A stretch of 64,000 nucleotides of DNA from Edaphobacter flagellatus (GTDB lineage Bacteria > Acidobacteriota > Terriglobia > Terriglobales > Acidobacteriaceae), in NCBI RefSeq assembly GCF_025264665.1, contig NZ_CP073697.1, positions 1 to 64,000 of the forward strand, read 5' to 3'. Of this stretch, positions 34,037-41,575 are shown one piece after another. Made by a program: the position numbers and the translations under genes. Each line of letters opens with the position of its first letter. The stretch's first letter is position 1. Under the pieces are notes generated by a model that was given only the letters and a program-made list of their open reading frames with translations, was not told the origin of the DNA and made no database searches.

Positions 34037-35839
34037 TCATGGCTCCCTCCTCGCGCCATGCTCACGGAGGATTGCATCGACCGCGGCAATGCGCTCCCCG
34101 ATCCAGCGCATGACCGGCACAGCCATCGAATTGCCGAGCGCCTTGTAACGGGGGCCATCGGCTGCCAGCTTGCCGCGGTACTCGACCAGCGTGTAATCGT
34201 CCGGGAATCCCTGCAAGCGCTCGCACTCGCGCGGCGTCAGCCTACGCACGGCCATCTGCGGCGTCATCACGCCATCGACTCGCCCGCCTTCGCCGCCTCG
34301 CTGAAGGGTTCCAGCCATGTCGGTCGATGCGGTGAGTTCTCCAGACCAGGCGACGGGCTGCTCCTGAAGCACAGCGGTCGTCGAGCTGTTCTCAATGCTG
34401 CCGGGAGCGCGGGTACGAAGACTCCCCGCGACTTCGGTCGATGAGGCGGCGCTTGCCGTGCCATCGTTTCCGTGAAGGGTGAACGCGACGGTAGCCGCGT
34501 TGCGTCCGGTTGCGTTCTGGCTTGTTCCAAGCGAGTGCATCACATCGCCGGCCAAAACGTCACCAGACTGGTTCTGCGAAAATGCGATGGCTACCTGCCC
34601 GCCGCCATTCGAGTGACTTCGATCGTGTCCCATGCCGCGGAGAGTCGGTGCAATATCGCTGGCATCGGCGCCGGAGTCCTTAGCAGAGAAGGCGACATAG
34701 CATTGCTGTTTCGCGCCTGGCTGCGCCGCCAGCGCGCCGACTGTCTTTCCGTCTCCGCCGTGCAACCGCACCTCGTCACGGCTGTTCTGCGCAAAGGCGA
34801 CTGCCTGAGCGCCACCACTCTCTAAGGTGTGAGCAATGTCCTCGGAGAAGCCACTGCCGTTGGACTGGGTATGTGCGGTGCAGATGGCGACAGGCACCAC
34901 GGGCGTTCCGCGCCCGGTGCCGTCCTCGCTCGCGTCGAAGCCATCGGCGGAGAGCGCATGAGCGATCAGCGTCTCGCTTTCAAAATCCTGCCTGCCCATG
35001 CCGCCAGCGTTCAGACAATGGGATATGTCGTTGGTGGAAGCGAGAACGCCAGCACCTAGTTGATTGCGGACGAAGCCATCTTTGCATCCGGTATCGATGG
35101 TTGGGGCTGTGTCTGTGAGGCGACCGCCAGCAGGGCCGACTTCAACGCCTCCGGCAGATCCTTGCCGCGCTTCTCGGCGCGGCGGAGGATACCCCGACAG
35201 GCCCGCGAACTCAAGAAATACTGCTGCGGGACCTCTCCAGTCTCCAAGATGTCCGACAACGAAGACGCGACGGCGTCGCTGGGGTACTCCGAAATAGCGA
35301 GCGTCCAGTATTCGGTAGGCGATCCCATACCCGAGTTGGACCAGGAGCCCGAGGAAGGCTCCAAACGTGCGTCCGTCGTCAATCGACAGGACACCGGGGA
35401 CGTTCTCCCACACCAGCCAAGCGGGCCGGAGGCGATCAGCAAGTCGAGCAAACTCGATGGTGAGGTTGCCACGCGGGTCATCCAGTCCCGCTCGCTTACC
35501 GGCGACGGAGAAAGACTGGCAAGGTGTTCCTCCGGCCAGAAGGTCGATTGCTCCCACATTGTTTTTACCTATCTTTGTAAAATCACCCGCATTGATCACG
35601 TCGCCATCGGCAGGCAAAGCAACGATGTTGCGAATGGCTGCCGCGCGACGCTTCGCTTCTTTCCGATCCAGCGCGTCATGTGGGCTGGGCATATAAACAG
35701 GCCGCGATGCGCGGTAGCGCGAGCGCAGCAGCCAGCAGCAGAAAGGATCGATCTCGGCGAACATGGCAGGCTGCCAGCCGAGTGATTCCCATGCGACCGA
35801 GACCGCTTCAATGCCGGAGCAGACAGAGAGATATCTCAT
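34037..35839 (-). CDS. dcm: C5-cytosine DNA methyltransferase with a long repetitive target region
   Basis: 600 residues from ATG 35839. Catalytic motifs in order: I (YLSVCSGIEAVSVAWESLGW), IV with the nucleophile Cys107 (LLAGGTPCQSFSVAGKRAGL), VI (WENVPGVLS), VIII (QRRRRVFVVG), IX (RRLTPRECERLQGFPDDYT) and X (ALGNSMAVPVM). Between VIII and IX lies about 250 residues of degenerate repeats (IAHTLESGG, IAPTLRGMG, VMHSLGTSQ, VAGSLRTRA), as found in phage-type multi-repeat target domains. It overlaps the preceding methyltransferase gene by four bases. No restriction enzyme is adjacent, so it looks like an orphan modification enzyme. Confidence 0.93.
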   Translation of the reverse strand: MRYLSVCSGIEAVSVAWESLGWQPAMFAEIDPFCCWLLRSRYRASRPVYMPSPHDALDRKEAKRRAAAIRNIVALPADGDVINAGDFTKIGKNNVGAIDLLAGGTPCQSFSVAGKRAGLDDPRGNLTIEFARLADRLRPAWLVWENVPGVLSIDDGRTFGAFLGLLVQLGYGIAYRILDARYFGVPQRRRRVFVVGHLGDWRGPAAVFLEFAGLSGYPPPRREARQGSAGGVEVGPAGGRLTDTAPTIDTGCKDGFVRNQLGAGVLASTNDISHCLNAGGMGRQDFESETLIAHALSADGFDASEDGTGRGTPVVPVAICTAHTQSNGSGFSEDIAHTLESGGAQAVAFAQNSRDEVRLHGGDGKTVGALAAQPGAKQQCYVAFSAKDSGADASDIAPTLRGMGHDRSHSNGGGQVAIAFSQNQSGDVLAGDVMHSLGTSQNATGRNAATVAFTLHGNDGTASAASSTEVAGSLRTRAPGSIENSSTTAVLQEQPVAWSGELTASTDMAGTLQRGGEGGRVDGVMTPQMAVRRLTPRECERLQGFPDDYTLVEYRGKLAADGPRYKALGNSMAVPVMRWIGERIAAVDAILREHGARREP

Positions 35840-37029
35840 GGCTGCTCCTCCTGCCGGAGGAGCGGAGCATCCTCGCGGATGCGACGTTCGGACATGGTGA
35901 CGTACTCGGGATTGAGTTCGATGCCGAGGTAATGGCGGCCAAGTCGCAGCGCGACGAGGCCCGTCGTACCGGCTCCGTTGAATGGATCGAGAACCGTGCA
36001 AGGTAGGATTTCTGCCGAGCACGAGCAGGAGGGTTTCCAGCCAATGGTCGCGGTCGTGACGACCGGGCCGAGGCGGATGTCGTAGTCACCGCTCTCCGCC
36101 TGGACGCTGCCGGTGAACTTGCCCGAGGGCGCATGGCCTGCTTTCCCGCTACCGGACTGGAAGGTGTGCGTGCGTTCGGTGATCCGTCTCCACGGAGCGC
36201 CGCAGCGCGCACAGCATCCGTGCTCGCTGGTGCCAGCGAGGATGCACGGTTCAACCAGCTTCGTTGGGAACGTAGCGAAGTGCGCTTCCGAGAATGCCTC
36301 CACCGCAATGGTCCAGACCGACCGCTTATTGCGGCGCGATACGGCGGTCACCTTCGCCAGTCCAGCCTTCGTCCGCATGTGGACATCGCCGTTCTCGTAT
36401 GCAGTCGTGTCCTTATGGGTGAGATTGCCGGGCGTGTCGCCCACGGCAATCTCACTGATCGCCTCGGCGTCGTAGTAGTACGAACTGCTTCTGGTAAGCA
36501 GGAATAGGTACTCGTGACTCTTCGTGGGCCGGTCGGTCACGCTTTCGGGCAGCGGATTCGGTTTGTGCCAGATGATGTCGGAGCGCAGCCACCATCCATC
36601 GGAGCGCAGAGCGCAGGCCAGCATCCACGGAATCCCGACCAGGTCCTTTGGCTTGAGTCGCAGCTCATCGAATGCCTGATGGAACGATGGCCTTGCATTC
36701 ATGTGGAAGCCGTTCGTCCAGCCATTGGTGTCGGCGCTGGACCGACGGCCCTGCTTCTTGGCGTTGGCGTCTCCCCAATATCCGGCGTAGGTGTCGCCGA
36801 GATTGAGCCAGCAGGTCCCATCGCTTCGGAGAACGCGCCGGACTTCGCGGAAGACCTCGACCAGCTTCAGCACATACTCTTCCGGCGTCGGCTCCTGTCC
36901 GATCTGCCCTTCGACGCCATAGTCCCGCAATCCCCAATAAGGCGGCGATGTAACGACGCAATGCGCGTATCCGTCCGGCAACTCGCGCAGACGTGTCAGC
37001 ACATCGCCCTGGAGGATGCGGAAGCTCAT
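35836..37029 (-). CDS. DNA N4-cytosine/N6-adenine methyltransferase with zinc-ribbon insert
   Basis: 397 residues. The catalytic motif SPPYWGLRDYG (28-38) comes first and the SAM motif (VLDPFNGAGTTGLVALRLGRHYLGIELNPEY) last, the beta-class order. SPPY favours N4-cytosine methylation. Two Cys pairs (CCARCGAPW and CSCS) in the region before the SAM motif suggest a zinc-binding insert, common in phage-borne enzymes. Start and stop each overlap neighbours by four bases, tying it to the TGT-like and dcm genes. Confidence 0.9.
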   Translation of the reverse strand: MSFRILQGDVLTRLRELPDGYAHCVVTSPPYWGLRDYGVEGQIGQEPTPEEYVLKLVEVFREVRRVLRSDGTCWLNLGDTYAGYWGDANAKKQGRRSSADTNGWTNGFHMNARPSFHQAFDELRLKPKDLVGIPWMLACALRSDGWWLRSDIIWHKPNPLPESVTDRPTKSHEYLFLLTRSSSYYYDAEAISEIAVGDTPGNLTHKDTTAYENGDVHMRTKAGLAKVTAVSRRNKRSVWTIAVEAFSEAHFATFPTKLVEPCILAGTSEHGCCARCGAPWRRITERTHTFQSGSGKAGHAPSGKFTGSVQAESGDYDIRLGPVVTTATIGWKPSCSCSAEILPCTVLDPFNGAGTTGLVALRLGRHYLGIELNPEYVTMSERRIREDAPLLRQEEQP

Positions 37030-37802
37030 GCCGATTCCTCCACTTCTGCGAACAGCTCTGAAAATAATGGGAGCGGTGATTCCAGCTCATATCGCAGGCC
37101 GCGCCAGCGAGAAGCTGAGTTGACCGTCTCGATTCGGTCGGCAAGGACAACACCTCGCCCGGCCTTGGTGGCGGGCTGATAGCTGCCTGTCCATCTGCCG
37201 TCGAGACCGATGTTGCGAGCGACGTTGGTGCTGTCTGCGCTGGCGAATGGGAAAGAGGCAAACACATAAGGGTCGAGCATGCGCAGGCCATGTAGCCTGG
37301 CGCGTGGGCGGCCCTGTCCGTCACAGAACACGGTCATCGCTTCCGCCATGCGTCTCCACCAAGCGGTCGTGCCGATCTGTGCGAACATGCCGGAGCTTCC
37401 AATGGCGATGCGCTGGAATCCCCACGCGATCAACCGCTCGATGCGGTCGAGCGATTCATGCAGGTGCCATACGGGTACGCCGTATGGCGACCATGCCGAG
37501 GAAGAGACCAGCGCATCGTTCGCCGCTTCGATTCCGTCGATCACATCGGGAATGAGGAACCAGTCAAAGCCTGGATGCTGCTGCCACTGCTTCACCCATT
37601 CGTAGAAAGCGGTCCAGTCAACGATTGGTTTCCCGGTGCGCCATGCTGAGAAGGCGCCATTGTCGAGCGCGAACGACTGGCAGGCATCCGCGACCAGTTC
37701 GATCTGCTGAGGATGAGCGAATGAGACCATCGTGTGTCGGCGCATGAGGATCTGCGCGGCGGCGGCTTCGGGTGTGATGGGAATGCCGTGGTAGTGGATC
37801 AT
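37026..37802 (-). CDS. tRNA-guanine-transglycosylase-like (DpdA-type) protein
   Basis: 258 residues from ATG 37802 (a GTG four codons earlier is possible). The sequence follows the TGT barrel. SFALDNGAFSAW (Asp47) aligns with the TGT substrate motif DSGGFQ. FDWFLIPDVIDGIEAANDAL and GVPVWHLHESLDRIERLIAWGFQRIAIGSSG resemble its middle strands. LDPYVFASFPFASADSTNVARN (Asp190) sits where TGT has its nucleophile segment. It is shorter than tRNA TGT and lacks an obvious four-Cys zinc site, as do DpdA-like proteins that place 7-deazaguanine bases in DNA. It is embedded between DNA methyltransferase and PP-loop genes with a four-base overlap, so a DNA-modifying role is the best reading. Assignment by eye. 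Confidence 0.55.
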   Translation of the reverse strand: MIHYHGIPITPEAAAAQILMRRHTMVSFAHPQQIELVADACQSFALDNGAFSAWRTGKPIVDWTAFYEWVKQWQQHPGFDWFLIPDVIDGIEAANDALVSSSAWSPYGVPVWHLHESLDRIERLIAWGFQRIAIGSSGMFAQIGTTAWWRRMAEAMTVFCDGQGRPRARLHGLRMLDPYVFASFPFASADSTNVARNIGLDGRWTGSYQPATKAGRGVVLADRIETVNSASRWRGLRYELESPLPLFSELFAEVEESA

Positions 37803-37824
37803 GCAACCCTCCACGGCGCGACGC

Positions 37825-38667
37825 TCACTCGCATAGGCCGTACCTCGATTCGCAGGCAGGCGGCGGCAGAATGCGGAAGAGATTGTTCTGCCTGCCGCCG
37901 AAGTCGGTCTTTGCCCAAGCGACTACGTCATCGATCCAGTTGATAACCATGCCGGGTACGCAGGGCGCAAAGAAGGTGCGCCCGACGTGCCGCTCCCACG
38001 CACGGACCTTGTCGATCATCTCCGGGAAGCGCGTTGCCCAATTGAGGATGTCGTCTTTCGAGGAGTTCACGCAGGGGGCACAGCCCACGCGCGTGAAGCC
38101 GAGCGAATAGAGCGGATTGATCTGCTCCTTGTGCAGGCGGACGTAGTCGAAGCACATCTGCTTCGACCAGTCGTAGACAGGGTTAAACAACTCGCAGTCG
38201 TAGTAGTCGTCCCACTCCTGCCACTGGCGCTCAGAGCGTGCCAGCGATTCATCGCGGCGCACGCCAGTGAAACGTGCATAATTTCCATCCGGGTAGTGGT
38301 CTTCGATCCAGCGGCGGATAGGCGCGAGCTTCAATGCTTCGGTGCAGAACTGCGCACGGCGCGATGGGAAGCGGCCTTTGATGCGGGCCAATTCGGGGAA
38401 GGTCAGATCCGCTCCGGGATCGACGCCTTTCCGCTCGCACCATTCATCGGTGCGGAAGTCTCCAATCTTCGCAGTGATTCGGATGACGGGATGGACGTGC
38501 TCCGAGTACCAGCTGATGTGGTCGATGGTCAGGGGATGCTCGTTGCCTCCTGCATCGGCATTGACAAGCACGACGCAGGTAGTGCCGCAGCGGTTCAGCA
38601 TGAACCGCGCGGCGGCCTGTGAATCGATGCCGCCTGAGAATCCGCCGATGTAAATAAGCTCGCTCAT
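37825..38667 (-). CDS. PAPS-reductase-family PP-loop protein
   Basis: 280 residues from ATG 38667. A PP-loop SGGIDSQAA (11-19) begins the protein. GRFPSRRAQFCTEALKLAPIRRWIEDHY and FTGVRRDESLARSERQWQEWDDYYDCELFNPVYDW match phage and island PAPS-reductase-like proteins. A late CAPC pair plus other cysteines could bind a metal or cluster. Chromosomal sulfate-assimilation enzymes have different C-terminal motifs, and no other sulfate genes are near, so sulfite production is unlikely. ATGA overlap with the receiver-like gene and a 22-base gap to the TGT-like gene place it in the modification block. Substrate adenylation for base modification is an inference. Confidence 0.75.
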   Translation of the reverse strand: MSELIYIGGFSGGIDSQAAARFMLNRCGTTCVVLVNADAGGNEHPLTIDHISWYSEHVHPVIRITAKIGDFRTDEWCERKGVDPGADLTFPELARIKGRFPSRRAQFCTEALKLAPIRRWIEDHYPDGNYARFTGVRRDESLARSERQWQEWDDYYDCELFNPVYDWSKQMCFDYVRLHKEQINPLYSLGFTRVGCAPCVNSSKDDILNWATRFPEMIDKVRAWERHVGRTFFAPCVPGMVINWIDDVVAWAKTDFGGRQNNLFRILPPPACESRYGLCE

Positions 38668-39050
38668 GCCACACTCCGGGGACGTGGTCCACGCTTCCGC
38701 GCGCAAAGCACCTTGAGAGCGCCGAGGATGTGAGCCATCGAAGTATTGCGGCCATAGAGCACCCTGTCCGCGTAGCGGACAGGTGCGAGATCGCCGGCAC
38801 GGTCAACGAGCAGGAGCGGAACATGCAGATCCGTTTCGAGCAGGCGATGGATCAGCCTGCCCGCGAGGTCACCCTGTCTTGCGTGGATCAGGACTCCGCA
38901 GACAAGCTCGCTCGCCATCATGACGGCAGCCGCGCTCCGGCTGTCGTCAATGGCAGTGACATCGTAGGGTTGCAGACGGAGCGCGAAGGCCGTAGCGGAG
39001 AGCAATTCACGGTCGGCACAGTAAAGCAGGATAGGCATCTTCGGTCGCAT
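38664..39050 (-). CDS. Receiver-like (pseudo-REC) protein
   Basis: 128 residues. The pattern PILLYCADRELLSATAFALRLQPYDVTAIDD ... VCGVLIHARQGDLAGRLIHRLLETDLHVPLLLVDRAGD ... ADRVLYGRNTSMAHILGALKVL follows the receiver fold. However, the phospho-acceptor Asp at the end of beta-3 is replaced (VLIHAR) and the conserved Lys is absent. No output domain. It sits between virB8 and the modification genes, six bases after the former and overlapping the latter. Possibly a phosphorylation-independent protein-protein module; function unknown. Confidence 0.5.
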   Translation of the reverse strand: MRPKMPILLYCADRELLSATAFALRLQPYDVTAIDDSRSAAAVMMASELVCGVLIHARQGDLAGRLIHRLLETDLHVPLLLVDRAGDLAPVRYADRVLYGRNTSMAHILGALKVLCARKRGPRPRSVA

Positions 39051-39055
39051 GGCGC

Positions 39056-39733
39056 TTAACTCCCGAACGCCTGGTCTTCGTGGACGTAGCTGATAACCAG
39101 GCCAAGAGGGTTAGTGAGCAGCATCTGGTTGGGCACCTGATCACGGAAGCTGTAAATGACGTTCGCGGTCCAGCGTTCCCGTCGCTGTTCCTGCTGGTCG
39201 CCGGGGGAACGGAAGACTTTCTCAAACTCCACATGCGCGCGATATGGAAGCTGGCGCGTGTCTTCGAGCACCACAGCCTTGATCTCGATGTCCACGTTGG
39301 GCTGGCCGGGATCGAGCAGGAAGCTTTCGAGTGTCTTTTGCTGATTCACCTTTGCCAGCGCTGCCGACTGCAACGGATCGGACAGGAAACTCAGCGACTG
39401 CGAGAAGTCCCGCTGCAGCGTGGCATGATTGCGCCCGTAGTAGAGTTGGCACCAGCGCGCGAGATAGTATTTGCTGACACGTTCGACGGGAACTTTCGAG
39501 AAGTCGTCATAGTTCATCACCTGGCCGCGTCCGATGTCGTAAACCGCGATGACAAGCGGCTTCAGCCGCGAGGCGGCGGTTTCGGCTCGCCAGAGGAACG
39601 CAAGCAACGCGAGCGTGACGATGGAGAGCACGAGCAGCGCGATCTTGAGATAGGTGTTCGTCACAACAGGCTCGGCGTAGAGTTCGATAAATCTGTGCCC
39701 GGCCTCGGTAGTAGAGAAAGATGTCTTTGTCAT
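39056..39733 (-). CDS. trbF: VirB8/TrbF-type inner-membrane protein
   Basis: 225 residues. One N-terminal membrane helix (YLKIALLVLSIVTLALLAFLW) precedes a periplasmic VirB8-like domain (VERVSKYYLARWCQLYYGRNHATLQRDFSQSLSFLSDPLQSAALAKVNQQKTLESFLLDPGQPNVDIEIKAVVLEDTRQLPYRAHVEFEKVFRSP). The length and layout suit TrbF. It is an assembly factor of the inner-membrane complex and follows virB6 by four bases. Confidence 0.85.
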   Translation of the reverse strand: MTKTSFSTTEAGHRFIELYAEPVVTNTYLKIALLVLSIVTLALLAFLWRAETAASRLKPLVIAVYDIGRGQVMNYDDFSKVPVERVSKYYLARWCQLYYGRNHATLQRDFSQSLSFLSDPLQSAALAKVNQQKTLESFLLDPGQPNVDIEIKAVVLEDTRQLPYRAHVEFEKVFRSPGDQQEQRRERWTANVIYSFRDQVPNQMLLTNPLGLVISYVHEDQAFGS

Positions 39734-39737
39734 GGTG

Positions 39738-40562
39738 TTAACTCCCCATCGGATTGACCCAGGTTCCGGCGCGTCCGCTGAGGATCGCTCCTGTCAGCTC
39801 CGGTATCTTGACCAGGCCGTAGATGCAGACCATGAGCGTGATAAAGAGTGCGGGCAGGACGGTCAGCGCATTCGAGATGCTGATATTGCCGATGACCTGA
39901 AACATCGACGTGAGCACCTTGGCGAAGACGTAGATGAAGGCCGAGGCGATGACCTGATAGAAGCTGAAGCCGATGAATGCCTTGAACCAGCCCCAGAAGA
40001 GCCAGTCCATCTTGGGCACGATGAACCAGGGGATGAACATCGGGCCGATCAGCACGCAGACCGCTGAGGCGACAAGACCGTATGCGATGACGGCGAAGGC
40101 TATAGCCTCCATCGCAGCGAGAATCACAGCGATCAGAAGGTAGGTCAGGTCTTCGAGGATGCTGTATTTGCCCGGCGGGGTGCCGAGTTGTTTTTCCGCA
40201 TCCAGGACGGTGTTGACGATCTGCTGCGTCTGGTCCGACTCGATCTGGTTGGAGATGTTCTGGGCTTCCTTCGTTACGAGGTCGCTGAAGCTGTAGCCCA
40301 CACCTGGGATCGGCGACGAATAATACGTCAGCATGCCGAGGCCGAAGGAGATCATCAGGATCAGGTCGGCGAACTTGGCGAAATGGAATCCGCCGCCATG
40401 TCCCTGCGCGGCGGACAGGGCGGACTTGATGCCGAACCAGGCAATCAGGATCACGGCCAGGCCACGGAAGATGTCGAGTCCGGTGGCCTGCAAGGTGGCG
40501 CTGTTCGACGTGATCAGTTGACTGATCGCCTGGTTCAGAGCGGTAAAGGGGTTTGGCTGCAT
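39738..40562 (-). CDS. trbL: VirB6/TrbL-type polytopic membrane protein
   Basis: 274 residues with about six membrane helices (for example GLDIFRGLAVILIAWFGIKSALSA, FADLILMISFGLGMLTYYSSPIPGVGYSFSDLV, LLIAVILAAMEAIAFAVIAYGLVASAVCVLIGPMFIPWFIVPKMDWLFWGWFKAFIGFSFYQVIASAFIYVFA). The central GP-MFIPWFIVPKMDWLFWGWFKAFI stretch is characteristic of TrbL/VirB6. Three bases downstream of trbJ, as in plasmid Trb operons. Forms part of the inner-membrane translocation channel. Confidence 0.85.
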   Translation of the reverse strand: MQPNPFTALNQAISQLITSNSATLQATGLDIFRGLAVILIAWFGIKSALSAAQGHGGGFHFAKFADLILMISFGLGMLTYYSSPIPGVGYSFSDLVTKEAQNISNQIESDQTQQIVNTVLDAEKQLGTPPGKYSILEDLTYLLIAVILAAMEAIAFAVIAYGLVASAVCVLIGPMFIPWFIVPKMDWLFWGWFKAFIGFSFYQVIASAFIYVFAKVLTSMFQVIGNISISNALTVLPALFITLMVCIYGLVKIPELTGAILSGRAGTWVNPMGS

Positions 40563-40565
40563 GGC

Positions 40566-41435
40566 TCAGTGTCCTGTGGTTGAAAGGGAGACGGTGTGGA
40601 TGGAATCGCTCACGCCGGAGGTCATGTTCTGCATCAGCGTGGGAAAGTTCTGCTGGAAATAGATCGACTGGTTCATCAGGCGATTGCGTTCGTCGATCTG
40701 TTCTTTGGCGTCGAGCGTCTGCTGCGCCGCTTGTGCCGCGAGGATTTGGTTTGTGTCCTGCTGCGAGTGAATCTGCAGCATGGTGGCGGAATTGATCTTG
40801 CCGAGCAGGGCGTTCGAGGTCTGCTGCGAGGGATCGGTCGAGTAGGTATCAGATTCGAGGTTGGCCAGCTTCTGCTGGAAGGTCTGCGAATCAGAACGAA
40901 TCGTTCCTAACATGGACAGAGAATTGGTCAGCGTCGCCTGGCCGAGCTCGGAGGACGCATATTGGTTTTTAATGACAGTCTGGGTTGTAGCGTCCTGGCT
41001 GGAGAGGCCGCTGCCGGGATAGCTCTGCAACGGAATGACGGCGGCGTTATATGCAGACGTGGCGCGAGTGGGATTGCCAAGATCGAGCGCATTGATCCAC
41101 GCCGAGGTATTGCCGTAGGTGTTGGGCGCGGACACGGATGAGAAGTTGGTCCACATCGCAAAGTCGGACTTATACCGCGCGGCCAGATTCTGCGGCATCT
41201 TCGACATTTGGTAGGCAAGGTTGTAGGCGGCGATGACCTGGTTCATCGTTTTGTAGGCAGTGGTGTAAATCTGCTCTGCGGTTTGGAGGCTCTGCGATCC
41301 CTGCTCGATCTGCTGGATTGCATGGGCGCTCTGCGTGGGGTCGTAGACGATGCCTGATCCGAACTGCGCGTGCGCCACAGGCGCGAGCGAGAGAGTGAGG
41401 AATACGAGAGGAAGAAACGACTTCAGTGGTTTCAT
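40566..41435 (-). CDS. trbJ: VirB5/TrbJ-type pilus-associated protein
   Basis: 289 residues with a signal peptide (MKPLKSFLPLVFLTLSLAPVAHAQ). The mature protein is Gln/Ser/Ala-rich and mostly helical (QSAHAIQQIEQGSQSLQTAEQIYTTAYKTMNQVIAAYNLAYQMSKMPQNLAARYKSDFAMW...), as in TrbJ/VirB5. Its ATG overlaps the stop of the 47-residue lipoprotein gene. VirB5 proteins sit at the pilus tip and contact recipient cells. Confidence 0.8.
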   Translation of the reverse strand: MKPLKSFLPLVFLTLSLAPVAHAQFGSGIVYDPTQSAHAIQQIEQGSQSLQTAEQIYTTAYKTMNQVIAAYNLAYQMSKMPQNLAARYKSDFAMWTNFSSVSAPNTYGNTSAWINALDLGNPTRATSAYNAAVIPLQSYPGSGLSSQDATTQTVIKNQYASSELGQATLTNSLSMLGTIRSDSQTFQQKLANLESDTYSTDPSQQTSNALLGKINSATMLQIHSQQDTNQILAAQAAQQTLDAKEQIDERNRLMNQSIYFQQNFPTLMQNMTSGVSDSIHTVSLSTTGH

Positions 41436-41575
41436 GACGGCTCCTTTGGGTTTGCGCCAAGCGCAAGCGCAGGCGCGTGAGTGGTGTAGCGATAGGGAGA
41501 GGGCTTCTTTGGCGGCGAGGGGGAGGCGCAGCCAACCACGAGCAGGCCGAGAAGCACGAGCAAAGCAAGGCGCAT
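41432..41575 (-). CDS. 47-residue lipoprotein, VirB7/TrbK-like
   Basis: A very short gene from ATG 41575 to TGA 41432. The product MRLALLVLLGLLVVGCASPS... has a textbook lipobox (VVGC) at residues 13-16 followed by a Pro/Lys/Ser-rich tail. Its start overlaps the virB10 stop (TGATG) and its stop overlaps the trbJ start (ATGA), so both neighbours support translation. VirB7 stabilises VirB9 at the outer membrane; TrbK of IncP plasmids is a small entry-exclusion lipoprotein beside trbJ. Either role fits. Confidence 0.75.
   Translation of the reverse strand: MRLALLVLLGLLVVGCASPSPPKKPSPYRYTTHAPALALGANPKEPS

Noticed and set aside
33474..34040. A continuous frame from 34040 running in phase into ssb, giving a 324-residue fusion
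   Set aside because: The sequence before 33473 is low-complexity and non-SSB-like, and a strong AGGAGA site precedes ATG 33473; the open frame coincides with the structured leader.
37825..38667. Sulfate-assimilation PAPS reductase or DndC phosphorothioation enzyme
   Set aside because: No sulfate-assimilation or dndBDE genes are near, and the conserved motifs differ; the family call is limited to a PP-loop, PAPS-reductase-like protein.
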